This document shows, piece by piece, positions 40,133-47,820 of a stretch of 64,000 nt of DNA. Origin of the DNA: Streptomyces sp. ISL-94 (GTDB lineage Bacteria; Actinomycetota; Actinomycetes; Streptomycetales; Streptomycetaceae); the NCBI RefSeq assembly GCF_018614075.1, contig NZ_JAGGOZ010000014.1, positions 1-64,000 on the forward strand. Reading direction: 5' to 3'. How positions within the stretch are numbered: position 1 is the first letter of the stretch; each line of letters starts with the position of its first letter. Made by a program: the position numbers and the translations under genes. Below the pieces are notes generated by a model. The model searched no databases and had not been told where the DNA came from. It saw only the letters and a program-made list of their open reading frames with translations.

Positions 40133-40890
40133 ACGAGAAGGAAGCCGCCACGCTGCTCGGCTACTGCGCTGCCTTCGACAACCGCAAGCCCAGCCAGGCC
40201 GCCGCAGTTGCGTGGGCGTCCGCTCTACACGACGTGCCCCTTGATGGCGACGCCAAGGCCGCCATCGACGCCTACTACACGACCGCGCCCAAGGATCCCG
40301 AAGCCAAGCTGTGGATCCTGCCGCACCACGTCCGCACCCTCCGCTCCAAGATCCGATCCGCCCGGGTGGAGAACTTCCAGTACGAGCCGCTCGAGGGCGA
40401 GTCCACTGCCGAGTACCTCGCCCGCTATCGGGGCCAGGTCCAGGCCATCGCCTCCGGCCGCGTCTCCGTGCCCACCGGCCGGCTCGCGATCGAGGGTGAG
40501 CCCAGCCGGGAGCTCATGGCCGGGCTCGAAGCCCGCGGCTGGCAGGGCAACCGGACAGTCGACGACGAGCGGCCCGTCGAAGCGGAGCTGATCGACACTG
40601 TCCGCCGGTCCGGCCCGCTCGGCATCGTCTGCCCGACCTGCCAGGCCGCCATAGGCCGCCCCTGCAAAACCCCAGGCGGCTCCGAGAAGCAGCCGCTGGG
40701 CAAACCCCGCATCAAGCCGCACACCGCCCGCCTGCGAATCGCCTCCGGCCGCGGCCAGCAGGACGCCGGGCAGCGGGCCGCCGAGGAACAGCGCATCCGG
40801 GAGTTGTCCGCCCGACACCTCGCCCGAGTCCAGGCCGACAGCGACATCCCCGACGCCGAGATCGTCGAACCCGAAGGAGAGACCGGATGA
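40129..40890 (+). CDS. Possible helicase-loader-like protein with zinc finger
   Basis: A 253-residue protein coupled to the initiator gene by a four-base overlap. Residues 1-75 (EAATLLGYCAAFDNRKPSQAAAVAWASALHDVPLDGDAKAAIDAYYTTAPKD) form a helical domain like the N-terminal part of phage loader or replisome-organiser partners. Residues about 160-180 contain the finger CPTCQAAIGRPCKTPGG, the same type seen in two other proteins of this element. A basic helical tail follows. No Walker motifs are present, so it is not a DnaC-type ATPase. The role is inferred from position. Confidence 0.65.
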   Translation: MNEKEAATLLGYCAAFDNRKPSQAAAVAWASALHDVPLDGDAKAAIDAYYTTAPKDPEAKLWILPHHVRTLRSKIRSARVENFQYEPLEGESTAEYLARYRGQVQAIASGRVSVPTGRLAIEGEPSRELMAGLEARGWQGNRTVDDERPVEAELIDTVRRSGPLGIVCPTCQAAIGRPCKTPGGSEKQPLGKPRIKPHTARLRIASGRGQQDAGQRAAEEQRIRELSARHLARVQADSDIPDAEIVEPEGETG

Positions 40891-41186
40891 CCGACGCCGA
40901 CCGCGACGACATCAAGGCCATGCGGAAGGACGGCAGCCTCCGCGACTTCCTCCGCTGCCAGATCGCCGACGGCAGACGACGCCGACAGCCCGCCGCCCCG
41001 GTACCCGCGCCGCGACCGCCCGGCCACACCCCCGGCGCCTGGCCGACCGGGAGCCGGCCGCCCAGCCGCATAGCCGATGTGCCGCCCGGCGCCTGGGACG
41101 CAGCCCTCGAGCGAGCCCGCAACGACAGCCAGCAAGGCACCACCTGCGAATGCGGCGGATGCCTCACACCCAGCCAGGAGGACTGA
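40887..41186 (+). CDS. Hypothetical protein
   Basis: A 99-residue basic, Pro-rich protein with an N-terminal helix (DRDDIKAMRKDGSLRDFLRCQIADGRRRR) and a C-terminal CECGGC motif. Overlaps both neighbours. No family recognised. Confidence 0.6.
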   Translation: MTDADRDDIKAMRKDGSLRDFLRCQIADGRRRRQPAAPVPAPRPPGHTPGAWPTGSRPPSRIADVPPGAWDAALERARNDSQQGTTCECGGCLTPSQED

Positions 41187-42370
41187 TGAGCAACATCGAA
41201 TGGACCGAGCAGACCTGGAATCCCACCACCGGCTGCGACAAGATCAGCCCCGGCTGCGACAACTGCTACGCCCTGACCATGGCCAAGCGCCTCAAGGCCA
41301 TGGGGCAGGCCAAGTACCAGACCGACGGCAACCCGGCCACCAGCGGCCCCGGCTTCGGCGTCGCCATGCACGACGACGTCCTCACCGAACCGCTCCGCTG
41401 GACCAAGCCCCGCCGCGTCTTCGTAAATTCGATGAGCGATCTGTTCCACGCCGACGTCACCGACGAGTTCATCGCCCGCGTCTTCGCCGTCATGGCAGCC
41501 ACGCCGCAACACACCTACCAGATCCTGACCAAGCGGCACGGCCGCATGCGGTCCCTCGTGGGCGCCGCCATCGACGGCGGCCAGCGACTCCTGGAGGCAA
41601 CTCCGGACGAGGACACCGCCCAGGCCCTCTATGACGCGACCTGGCCGCTGCCTAACGTGTGGCTCGGTGTCAGCGTCGAAGACCAGAAGCGGGCCGACCT
41701 CCGCATCCCGGCACTCATCGACACCTCCGCGGCAGTCCGGTTCCTGTCCTGCGAGCCGCTTCTCGGCCCCGTCGACCTCACCCCCTGGCTCACCCCGATC
41801 TCCCCGCTCTTGCCCGAGCAGGCCTCTGCCAGTTGGGCCGACTGGACGTGGCCCGAGTGGGTGCCAGCCATCGTGCGCGAACACATTGAAAGATTCTGGG
41901 GAGCCGACCAAGGCCGCAGCCCCCGCGACTGGATGCGCGACATGCACCAGCAGCAGGCGCCCGCCTTCGGGGCCCGCGTCACCATGGACGACGGCTTCGG
42001 AGCCGACCCGAAGCAGACCACCGGCCGGTACGTCCACGCCTGGAACAACATCGGCCGGCTCGTTCGCGACGACGGCACCTTCGCCTACACGTCGTTCGGA
42101 TACGCCCGGGACCGCACCGAACTCCCCATCGACTGGGTGATCGTCGGCGGCGAGTCAGGACCCGGCGCCCGCCCCGTAAACCCCGACTGGGTCGCCGGAC
42201 TGTCCGCCACCGCACAGGCCGCGGGAGCCGCCACATTCGTCAAGCAGCTCGGCTCCGTCTGGGCCACCGCCAACAGCGCCAGCGACCGCAAGGGCGGCAC
42301 CCCCGAGGACTGGCCCGCCGAGCTGCAGGTGCGCCAGTACCCGGCGTCGGTCAAGGCGGGCCAGCGATGA
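41186..42370 (+). CDS. DUF5131 (phage Gp37/Gp68) family protein
   Basis: A 394-residue protein whose start SNIEWTEQTWNPTTGCDKISPGCDNCYA is the hallmark of the Gp37/Gp68 family. The cysteines in GCDKISPGCDNCYA resemble a radical-SAM-type iron-sulfur cluster loop. Later conserved blocks are RVFVNSMSDLFHADV, HTYQILTKRHGRM, NVWLGVSVEDQKRADLRIP, RFLSCEPLLGPVDL and DWVIVGGESGPGARP, all normal. An insertion of about 90 residues between the last two blocks (WADWTWPEWVP to SFGYARD) is longer than in the shortest members. The reaction is not established; DNA or RNA modification is a reasonable guess from the cluster motif. Coupled to the preceding gene by TGATG. Confidence 0.87.
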   Translation: MSNIEWTEQTWNPTTGCDKISPGCDNCYALTMAKRLKAMGQAKYQTDGNPATSGPGFGVAMHDDVLTEPLRWTKPRRVFVNSMSDLFHADVTDEFIARVFAVMAATPQHTYQILTKRHGRMRSLVGAAIDGGQRLLEATPDEDTAQALYDATWPLPNVWLGVSVEDQKRADLRIPALIDTSAAVRFLSCEPLLGPVDLTPWLTPISPLLPEQASASWADWTWPEWVPAIVREHIERFWGADQGRSPRDWMRDMHQQQAPAFGARVTMDDGFGADPKQTTGRYVHAWNNIGRLVRDDGTFAYTSFGYARDRTELPIDWVIVGGESGPGARPVNPDWVAGLSATAQAAGAATFVKQLGSVWATANSASDRKGGTPEDWPAELQVRQYPASVKAGQR

Positions 42371-42669
42371 GCAAGCCCCGTTCAGCCCCGATGCCCGCCG
42401 CGCTCCGTGCCGGCCGCCCCGCTCCGCATCCCGCCCGCACCGTCCGCTGCCCCCACTGCACCGCCGCCATCGGAGTCGCCTGCACCACCATCTCCGGCCG
42501 CCACCGCAAGCTCCACCCCTGTCCGGCCCGCGAAACCCTCTGGGTCCTTACCACCGCCTGTTGCACCACCTGCCAGGTCGAGCCCGGCATCGCCTGCCAC
42601 GACAACGGCCGCCGCCGCGAAGACGTCCACCCCGCCCGCTACACCGAAGCCCAGGAGATGGCCGCATGA
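42367..42669 (+). CDS. Double zinc-finger protein
   Basis: A 100-residue basic protein with two related fingers: CPHCTAAIGVACTTISGRH and CCTTCQVEPGIACHDNGRRR. Each has CxxC, then a Gly-hydrophobic-x-Cys and a His or basic tail, the pattern of the actinophage zinc-finger family also present in the proteins at 40129 and 46577. Probably DNA- or RNA-binding. Overlaps both neighbours by four bases. Confidence 0.75.
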   Translation: MSKPRSAPMPAALRAGRPAPHPARTVRCPHCTAAIGVACTTISGRHRKLHPCPARETLWVLTTACCTTCQVEPGIACHDNGRRREDVHPARYTEAQEMAA

Positions 42670-43121
42670 GCCCGAAGCGCATCCACCGCCCCGCAGTCCG
42701 CGGCTGGCGCCCGCCCGAGGACGCGATCTACGTGGGACCCGGTAGCGAGTACGCCACCCCGTTTCGCTGGCGCACCCGCGAAGCCCTCGCCCGCGTCCCC
42801 GCCCTCGACGGAAGCCCCTGGGAGCTGGAGACCCGGATCAGTGCCGACGGCCATCACCACCCGTACAAGCACGCCGACGGCCGGATCACCAGCCACACCA
42901 GCCGCTACATGACCCGGCGCGAGTGCATCGACCTGTTCAGGCATGCACTCACCGCGCCAACGCCCCGGCTCTACGTCTGGCGGCAGGGCCTGCCCCGGCT
43001 GACGGTCGACCTTGTCCGGCAGGAGCTGACAGGCCGCGACCTCGCCTGCCGGTGCGCGCTCAACCAGCTTTGCCACGCCGACGTACTCCTCGAGGTGGCC
43101 AACAGCGAGGCCGACCGGTGA
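42666..43121 (+). CDS. DUF4326 family protein
   Basis: A 151-residue protein. Conserved DUF4326 elements visible: MSPKRIHRPAVRGWRPPEDAIYVGPGSEYATPFRW near the start, the central helix CIDLFRHAL, and the C-terminal LTGRDLACRCALNQLCHADVLLEVAN with a CRC-x5-CHAD metal-site-like motif. The family is widespread in phages; its biochemical role is not established. It lies between a double zinc-finger gene and two small genes, and not far from DUF5131 and SLOG genes. Confidence 0.85.
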   Translation: MSPKRIHRPAVRGWRPPEDAIYVGPGSEYATPFRWRTREALARVPALDGSPWELETRISADGHHHPYKHADGRITSHTSRYMTRRECIDLFRHALTAPTPRLYVWRQGLPRLTVDLVRQELTGRDLACRCALNQLCHADVLLEVANSEADR

Positions 43122-43411
43122 CCGCCCTCGACCGCCTCCTCGCCGAGGCCCAGCCCGACGGCACCTTCGGCGGGCTGCGGCCCGCAGCCACCCCCGTCAC
43201 GCCCCGCGGCTGGTGCGCCTGGTGCGGACGACAAGCAGCCCTCAACGCAGACGGCGCCCTCCGCGCCCACCGCAACACGGACCAGACGCGCTGCTCCGGC
43301 AGCGGCTACCAGCCCACCACCATCCTCCGGACCTACCCCACCACCGCCGAAAGCGCCGCCCGACACCGCGCCGAACTCCTCGCCGACCTCCGCACCCGAA
43401 AGGCCGCCTGA
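43118..43411 (+). CDS. Hypothetical protein with CxxC motif
   Basis: A 97-residue protein with one CAWC pair near residue 33 and a His/Cys pair further on (RAHRNTDQTRCSGSGY), a probable CCHC zinc site. C-terminal basic helix. GTG start overlaps the DUF4326 stop. Confidence 0.6.
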   Translation: MTALDRLLAEAQPDGTFGGLRPAATPVTPRGWCAWCGRQAALNADGALRAHRNTDQTRCSGSGYQPTTILRTYPTTAESAARHRAELLADLRTRKAA

Positions 43412-43701
43412 TGACCGAGCTCGAACGCCTCCGCCTCTTCGCCGAAGCCACCGCATCACGGCACACCGCCATCCGTGACCGGCTCGCCCAGGTCTACCTC
43501 GGTGACGACACCGACGCCTGGGACCTCGGCGCGTACATCCTCGCCGTCCTAGACAGCCCGCCCGCTCCCGGCCCGTGGGTGCCCTGCACGCCCGAGCTGC
43601 TGGCCGAGCACCCGGACGTATGCCGGCGCGGACTTCGTCGGCCCGGCCGGGACGGGATCAGTCACTACCACCGGCTCGACTCCACCGGTCAGCCCGCCTG
43701 A
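43411..43701 (+). CDS. Hypothetical protein
   Basis: A 96-residue protein: helix TELERLRLFAEATASRHTAIRDRLAQVYLGDDTDAWDLGAYILAVLD, then a Pro-rich tail. DUF6221-like opening is possible but weak. Overlaps the preceding stop; followed by a hairpin. Confidence 0.6.
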   Translation: MTELERLRLFAEATASRHTAIRDRLAQVYLGDDTDAWDLGAYILAVLDSPPAPGPWVPCTPELLAEHPDVCRRGLRRPGRDGISHYHRLDSTGQPA

Positions 43702-43710
43702 ACGCAGGAC

Positions 43711-43739
43711 GGACGCCCTCGAGGAAAGCGAGGGCGTCC
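43711..43739 (+). terminator. 11-bp GC hairpin
   Basis: GGACGCCCTCG (43711-43721) pairs perfectly with CGAGGGCGTCC (43729-43739) around AGGAAAG, closing the operon that contains DUF5131 and DUF4326. No T-tract. Confidence 0.65.
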
Positions 43740-43771
43740 GCACCGAAAGCCTCTCACGAACGGAGAACCCA

Positions 43772-44143
43772 ATGGGAATCGACTTCAGCCACGGCGAAGC
43801 CCAGTGGTCATACAGCGGCTTCGCTCAGTTCCGTACAGCCATTGCCACCCGCGAGGGCATCGACCTCAATCAGATGTACGGCTACGGAGGTGAGCGCTCC
43901 TGGGACACCATCACCTCGCCGCTCCGGCCACTGCTCGACCACTCCGACTGCGACGGCAACCTCAGCCCTGCCGACTGCACGGCCATCGCTTCCCACCTCC
44001 ACACCGTCGTGGAAGAACTCTGGCCCGCCACGCTCCAGCAGGACGACGACCCCATCGGTACGTACCACCGCCAGGCCGGCCTCGCCCTCGCCGACGGCAT
44101 GGAGCAGGCCGCGGAGGCCGACGAGCCGCTGGAGTTCATGTGA
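43772..44143 (+). CDS. Hypothetical protein, MGIDFSHG family
   Basis: A 123-residue acidic protein beginning MGIDFSHGEAQWSYSGFAQFRTAIATREGI. The opening and general plan recur in the protein at 51275 (MGINISHGSNPW), so this is an element-encoded family with two divergent members. Conserved-looking acidic residues occur in LRPLLDHSDCDGNLSPADC, an EF-hand-like loop. Function unknown. ACGGAG precedes the ATG. Confidence 0.65.
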   Translation: MGIDFSHGEAQWSYSGFAQFRTAIATREGIDLNQMYGYGGERSWDTITSPLRPLLDHSDCDGNLSPADCTAIASHLHTVVEELWPATLQQDDDPIGTYHRQAGLALADGMEQAAEADEPLEFM

Positions 44144-44325
44144 CCGCCCCACACCCGATGCGGCTGGCCACCACCGTCCGGACCGCCGACATCCTCCGCC
44201 GCTGCTACCCCGGCCAGCCCCCAGCCGACGTCCTCGAGCGGGCCCTGCTCCTCCTCGCCACCGCCGACGGCCACCTCGACGCCACCGGCACCCCCATCCC
44301 CGACCGCTACCGGAGGCAGACATGA
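44140..44325 (+). CDS. Hypothetical protein
   Basis: A 61-residue basic protein (TVRTADILRRCYPGQPPADVLERALLLLATADGHLDATG). GTG start overlaps the preceding stop and its stop overlaps the next ATG. No family recognised. Confidence 0.55.
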   Translation: MTAPHPMRLATTVRTADILRRCYPGQPPADVLERALLLLATADGHLDATGTPIPDRYRRQT

Positions 44326-44609
44326 GCGGCCCGCCCCGGATGCCCCTGACCCGACCGCAGGCCGCCGCCCTTGAAGCCGCAGCCGACGGGGCAACCCTCA
44401 CCGTCGTCGCCCTCCGCATCGGACGCCCCCGCCCATGGGTAGCCGCCCGCCTCTCAGAGGCCTACAAGCGGCTCGATGTCGCCTGGATGGACCGTCACGA
44501 ACGACGAGCCGCAGCAGTCCGCGTAGCCCGCAAGCGGGGGCTGATACCGCCAGCAGCCGCCACAACAAGCCCCAGAAAGCCGCAGGGGCCCACCTCCCGA
44601 CCGAACTAG
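44322..44609 (+). CDS. Sigma-70 region 4/LuxR-like helix-turn-helix protein
   Basis: A 95-residue basic protein. Residues 8-52 (LTRPQAAALEAAADGATLTVVALRIGRPRPWVAARLSEAYKRLDV) follow the LuxR/sigma region 4 helix-turn-helix plan, with a conserved Leu-Thr start and final recognition helix. No sensor domain, so a small DNA-binding regulator. The C-terminal tail is Ser/Pro/Arg-rich. Confidence 0.65.
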   Translation: MSGPPRMPLTRPQAAALEAAADGATLTVVALRIGRPRPWVAARLSEAYKRLDVAWMDRHERRAAAVRVARKRGLIPPAAATTSPRKPQGPTSRPN

Positions 44610-44701
44610 CAGCGTGCGTGGTCCAGTTCATTCGGATCGCAGAACGCCCCTCAGAGCCCCGCACAGGCAGTCCGCCAAACCAGCAGCCCGAAAGGCCCGA
44701 C

Positions 44702-45454
44702 ATGACCCTCACGCCCTACTACGACGACGGGACTGTGCAGCTCTACCACGGCGACATGCGGGAGGTACTTCCGGCGCTGAGCGTCAAAGCCGACCTGATC
44801 TGCACGGATCCTCCATACCAGGAAACCGCTCTCGCCTGGGACCGGTGGCCCGACGGCTGGCCCGCCCTCGCCGCGGACGTCACCTCGTCCATGTGGTGCT
44901 TCGGCTCGATGCGGATGTTCCTCGACCGACGCCACGACTTCGACGGCTGGAAGCTCAGCCAGGACATCGTCTGGGAGAAGCAGTCGGGTAGCGGCTTTGC
45001 CGCTGACCGGTTCAAACGGGTCCACGAGATGGCGACGCACTGGTACCGCGGCGACTGGAAGTCCGTGCATCACGACACCCCGCGCGTGAAGGTCTTCGAT
45101 CCGAGCGACAGATACGAACGGCAAAGCGTCACTGCGGGCCTAGATCACACGGGGAAGATCGGACCGCACAACCACGTGCGCGACGGCAGCAGATTGACCC
45201 GATCCGTGATCAAGATTCGCAACATGCATGGCCGAGCCCTGCACCCCACCGAAAAGCCGCTCGGGATTTTGGATCCGCTGATCCGCTACGCCTGCCCGCC
45301 CGGCGGCCTGGTCGTCGACGTTTTCGCTGGCTCCGGCAGCACGTTGGACGCCGCCCGGCAGGCAGGCCGCCGCGCCATCGGCATCGAAGCGTCCGAGGCG
45401 TATTGCGAGACCACCGCCCGCCGGCTGTCCGCGCTCACCCTGCCCGCCGCCTGA
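44702..45454 (+). CDS. DNA N4-cytosine/N6-adenine methyltransferase
   Basis: A 250-residue S-adenosylmethionine-dependent amino-methyltransferase of the beta class. Catalytic motif IV DPPYQETALAW lies near residues 38-48, before the cofactor motif I DVFAGSGST (about 206-214); HPTEKPLGILDPLIRYACPPGG precedes motif I. Motif order IV then I is that of the beta group. The target could be adenine or cytosine N4; DPPY favours adenine, but phage members vary. No endonuclease is adjacent, so it is a second protective methyltransferase besides the C5 enzyme. Preceded by a 92-bp gap with no recognisable site. Confidence 0.88.
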   Translation: MTLTPYYDDGTVQLYHGDMREVLPALSVKADLICTDPPYQETALAWDRWPDGWPALAADVTSSMWCFGSMRMFLDRRHDFDGWKLSQDIVWEKQSGSGFAADRFKRVHEMATHWYRGDWKSVHHDTPRVKVFDPSDRYERQSVTAGLDHTGKIGPHNHVRDGSRLTRSVIKIRNMHGRALHPTEKPLGILDPLIRYACPPGGLVVDVFAGSGSTLDAARQAGRRAIGIEASEAYCETTARRLSALTLPAA

Positions 45455-45502
45455 TCCCGCGGCCGGTTCGTCCGGCCTCGCGCACACCGAAGGAGACCCG
45501 CC

Positions 45503-45736
45503 GTGACCCAGCCCCCGCCCCACACACCCCTCATCCTCAACACCGGCCCCATCAACTGCGTCGAGCGCGAGTGCCCCGAGTACCACACTGCCGACGGCTA
45601 CTACGACCCGACCATCGAGCGCTGCTCGCACGTCGCCACCACAGTCGTCTGCGGCCTGTGCTCCGTCGAGTCGGATCACGGCTTCTACGACGAGACGACG
45701 CCGTGGCCCTGCCCCGATGTAGCCCCGTCCGCCTGA
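45503..45736 (+). CDS. Cys-rich hypothetical protein
   Basis: A 77-residue acidic protein with cysteines in NCVERECPEYH, RCSHVAT and VVCGLCSVESDHG, likely a zinc-binding fold. AAGGAG precedes the GTG. Followed by a GC hairpin. Confidence 0.6.
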   Translation: MTQPPPHTPLILNTGPINCVERECPEYHTADGYYDPTIERCSHVATTVVCGLCSVESDHGFYDETTPWPCPDVAPSA

Positions 45737-45747
45737 CCCGCCCCGGT

Positions 45748-45774
45748 GGCCGGCCCGCACCAATCGGGCCGGCC
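45748..45774 (+). terminator. 10-bp GC hairpin
   Basis: GGCCGGCCCG (45748-45757) pairs perfectly with CGGGCCGGCC (45765-45774) around CACCAAT, in the gap between two gene blocks. No T-tract. Confidence 0.6.
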
Positions 45775-45808
45775 CCCACCCAGCATCCACCGACCCCAGG
45801 AGGCACCG

Positions 45809-46003
45809 ATGACCGCACAGCCCGAACCCGAACTCCTCGCCTGCGCCGACCAGCGGAGCGGCTGGATGTGCACTCTCCTCGCCGGACCCCACCCTGAGTC
45901 GAAGCACTGGGACCAGGAGGCCGGCCGGTGGTGGGCGCAGAGCCACGAACCGCCGTACAGCAACCGCACGGCCGACCTCGCCAGCGACGGGAGCAGCCGA
46001 TGA
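45809..46003 (+). CDS. Hypothetical protein
   Basis: A 64-residue protein with Cys and Trp spacing LACADQRSGWMCTLLAGPHPESKHWDQEAGRWW, possibly a small metal-binding fold. AGGAGG precedes the ATG. Overlaps the SLOG gene by four bases. Confidence 0.6.
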   Translation: MTAQPEPELLACADQRSGWMCTLLAGPHPESKHWDQEAGRWWAQSHEPPYSNRTADLASDGSSR

Positions 46004-46386
46004 CCGAGCAGCCAGCCACCCGCCGGATCCTCGTCACCGGATCACGCAACTGGACCGACATCGGCACCATCCGCCGCGCCCTCGACGAGGCCTACGCTTT
46101 CACCCCCGCTGACCACGAATTCGTCCTCGCACACGGCGGCTGTCCCACCGGCGCCGACGCCATTGCCCACGCCTGGGCCGACCGCACCGGCGTCACCATC
46201 GACATCTTCATCGCCGATTGGGCCAACCACGGCAAGGCGGCCGGCCCGCGCCGAAACGCCCGCATGGTCGCCGAGGGAGCCGACCTGTGCCTCAGCTTCA
46301 TCCGCAACGGCAGCCGCGGCGCCTCGCACACCGTCGCCCTCGCCCGCCGAGCCGGGATCCCCGTCCGCACGTGGACCTCGCCGTGA
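46000..46386 (+). CDS. SLOG/DUF2493-type nucleotide-binding protein
   Basis: A 128-residue Rossmann-like protein of the SLOG superfamily (YspA/DUF2493 branch). Diagnostic elements are RRILVTGSRNWTD (first strand and loop), VLAHGGCPTGADAIAHAWAD (Gly-rich phosphate-binding motif, about residues 43-62) and GPRRNARMVAEGADLCLSFIRNGSRGASHTVALAR. SLOG proteins bind or process nucleotide-derived ligands; the phage role is unknown. It is coupled on both sides, to the small Trp-rich gene upstream and a 65-residue gene downstream. Confidence 0.88.
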   Translation: MTEQPATRRILVTGSRNWTDIGTIRRALDEAYAFTPADHEFVLAHGGCPTGADAIAHAWADRTGVTIDIFIADWANHGKAAGPRRNARMVAEGADLCLSFIRNGSRGASHTVALARRAGIPVRTWTSP

Positions 46387-46580
46387 CTGGCCAGCTGGAG
46401 CTGTGGTCGGAGCCCTGCGACACCGCCCCGCCCGAGTGGACCGACGACCAGCTCGCCGAATGGCTCCAGTCCCGCCACCGGCCCATCAGCGGCGACCACG
46501 GACGGCCGCCGGGCAGGCCCGACGCCTGGCGGCTGTTCAAGCCCGTCACCGACGTACAGACGCAAGGAGACCTGCTGTGA
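46383..46580 (+). CDS. Hypothetical 65-aa protein
   Basis: An acidic, Trp-rich small protein (QLELWSEPCDTAPPEWTDDQLAEWLQSRHRP). GTG start overlaps the SLOG gene stop; its stop overlaps the next GTG. No family recognised. Confidence 0.6.
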   Translation: MTGQLELWSEPCDTAPPEWTDDQLAEWLQSRHRPISGDHGRPPGRPDAWRLFKPVTDVQTQGDLL

Positions 46581-47074
46581 ACACCACCCCGGACGGCTGC
46601 ACCGCCGCCTGCGCGGAGCAGCACACCTACAGACTCGACACCTGCGCACTCGCTGGAACCGAGATTGACGAAGGCGCCGTCGACCCGTCCTGGTCGGTGC
46701 ACTGCCCGAAGTGCCAGGCCCTGCCAGGCCAGCCTTGCCGCCGCGCCAATGGCACGGTGGCCGTGGTCCAGCATGACCGGCGCTGGCAGCTCTTCGACGC
46801 AGCCGACGACCAAGGCGCCCGCTGGACCGAGAAGCCCGCCGCCGGCTATTGCCCGCACTGCGGACGCGGCGACGCCGGACCCACCGCCGACGAGTACGAC
46901 CAGCAGCGGCAGCAGACCGAGGCCGCCAAGCGAAGCGCCATCCGCCTCCAGACCCGCATCGACGCCGTCCGCGAGTGGGCTCGCTGCAACCTCGAGGGCG
47001 ACCAGCTGACCGCCCTCCTCAGTCGACTCCGCGGTGATCAGCCCACCCTCGACCTCCCGGAGCGACGACCGTGA
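46577..47074 (+). CDS. Zinc-finger protein with coiled-coil tail
   Basis: A 165-residue protein. Finger 1, CPKCQALPGQPCRRANG (about residues 43-59), is the same type as in the 40129 and 42367 proteins; finger 2 is CPHCGRG (about 92-98). The C-terminal helix TEAAKRSAIRLQTRIDAVREWARCNLEGDQLTALLSRL is coiled-coil-like. Probably nucleic-acid binding. GTG overlaps the preceding stop. Confidence 0.7.
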   Translation: MNTTPDGCTAACAEQHTYRLDTCALAGTEIDEGAVDPSWSVHCPKCQALPGQPCRRANGTVAVVQHDRRWQLFDAADDQGARWTEKPAAGYCPHCGRGDAGPTADEYDQQRQQTEAAKRSAIRLQTRIDAVREWARCNLEGDQLTALLSRLRGDQPTLDLPERRP

Positions 47075-47133
47075 CCGCCGACAAGCTCCACGCCGCGATA
47101 GCCGCCGACTGCCCCCACCGCCCCACCACCTGA
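47071..47133 (+). CDS. Possible 20-aa peptide
   Basis: GTG 47071 overlaps the preceding stop in the usual pattern and opens VTADKLHAAIAADCPHRPTT before a stop. It may be a remnant or merely a coupling artefact. Confidence 0.2.
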   Translation: MTADKLHAAIAADCPHRPTT

Positions 47134-47163
47134 CCGACCGCACCGCCGCACAAGGAGCACGCT

Positions 47164-47772
47164 GTGATGGAGACCCCGCAGTCCTGGCCCTGCCCCCTCT
47201 GCCTCAGGCCCAGCCGAGACACCGTCCACGCCAGCTGCCGCGAACACGTCTACGAAGACCTCGCCGAACTCCCCGCCCTGTACCGGCAGCTCGCCGAAGC
47301 CCTCCAGCCCAGCCGGCGGGGCGACCAGGGCCGCGGTGGCACCCGCACCGCGCCCATCCCGTGCAGCCTCGACGCACTAGACCTCAGGGCGCGCGGCGGA
47401 ATCCAGGGCGTCCTCACAAGCTGGGAAGACGACATCAGGAACCTCCTCGACTGGGAGCTCCGGCCCTTCCGCGGCAGCATCGAACAGGACGTCGACGGAT
47501 CGGCCGCCTTCCTGCAGAACCAGCTCGCCTGGATCTGCGACAGCCACCCCGCCGCCAAGGAATTCGGCGACGAGCTCAGGCAGATAGCCGGCCAGGCCAG
47601 GCGACTCGTCACCGGTGAACGGCCGCCCCGCCGGATCCCCGTTGCCTGCCCCTGCGGAACCGTCCTCCGCATCACTCTCGACACCCCAGGCGCGCGGTGC
47701 CCTGGATGCGAGACGCAGTACGGGCACGCCGAGGTGCTGCAACTGCCGCACGCGGAGAGGACCGCGGCATGA
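47164..47772 (+). CDS. Zinc-ribbon hypothetical protein
   Basis: A 202-residue protein with metal sites at both ends: CPLCLRPSRDTVHASCREH near the start, and CPCGTVLRITLDTPGARCPGC near the end (a zinc ribbon). Helices lie between (LAELPALYRQLAEALQ; ELRQIAGQARRLV). Proteins of this layout are common in Streptomyces phages and integrative elements, often beside a regulatory gene; the function is unknown. Ends the early rightward block at a strong hairpin. Confidence 0.72.
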   Translation: MMETPQSWPCPLCLRPSRDTVHASCREHVYEDLAELPALYRQLAEALQPSRRGDQGRGGTRTAPIPCSLDALDLRARGGIQGVLTSWEDDIRNLLDWELRPFRGSIEQDVDGSAAFLQNQLAWICDSHPAAKEFGDELRQIAGQARRLVTGERPPRRIPVACPCGTVLRITLDTPGARCPGCETQYGHAEVLQLPHAERTAA

Positions 47773-47775
47773 CGA

Positions 47776-47805
47776 AGCCCCCGCCGCCTCACGGCGGCGG
47801 GGGCT
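47776..47805. terminator. 13-bp bidirectional hairpin
   Basis: AGCCCCCGCCGCC (47776-47788) pairs perfectly with GGCGGCGGGGGCT (47793-47805) around TCAC. It lies between the convergent zinc-ribbon gene and GntR regulator, closing the phage early region. Confidence 0.75.
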
Positions 47806-47820
47806 CACGTGCGTCCGGGG

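Noticed and set aside
42666..46386. Anti-phage defence island
   Set aside because: SLOG and methyltransferase genes can belong to defence systems, but here no nuclease, TIR, helicase or toxin effector partner is present and the genes are part of a continuous phage early operon.
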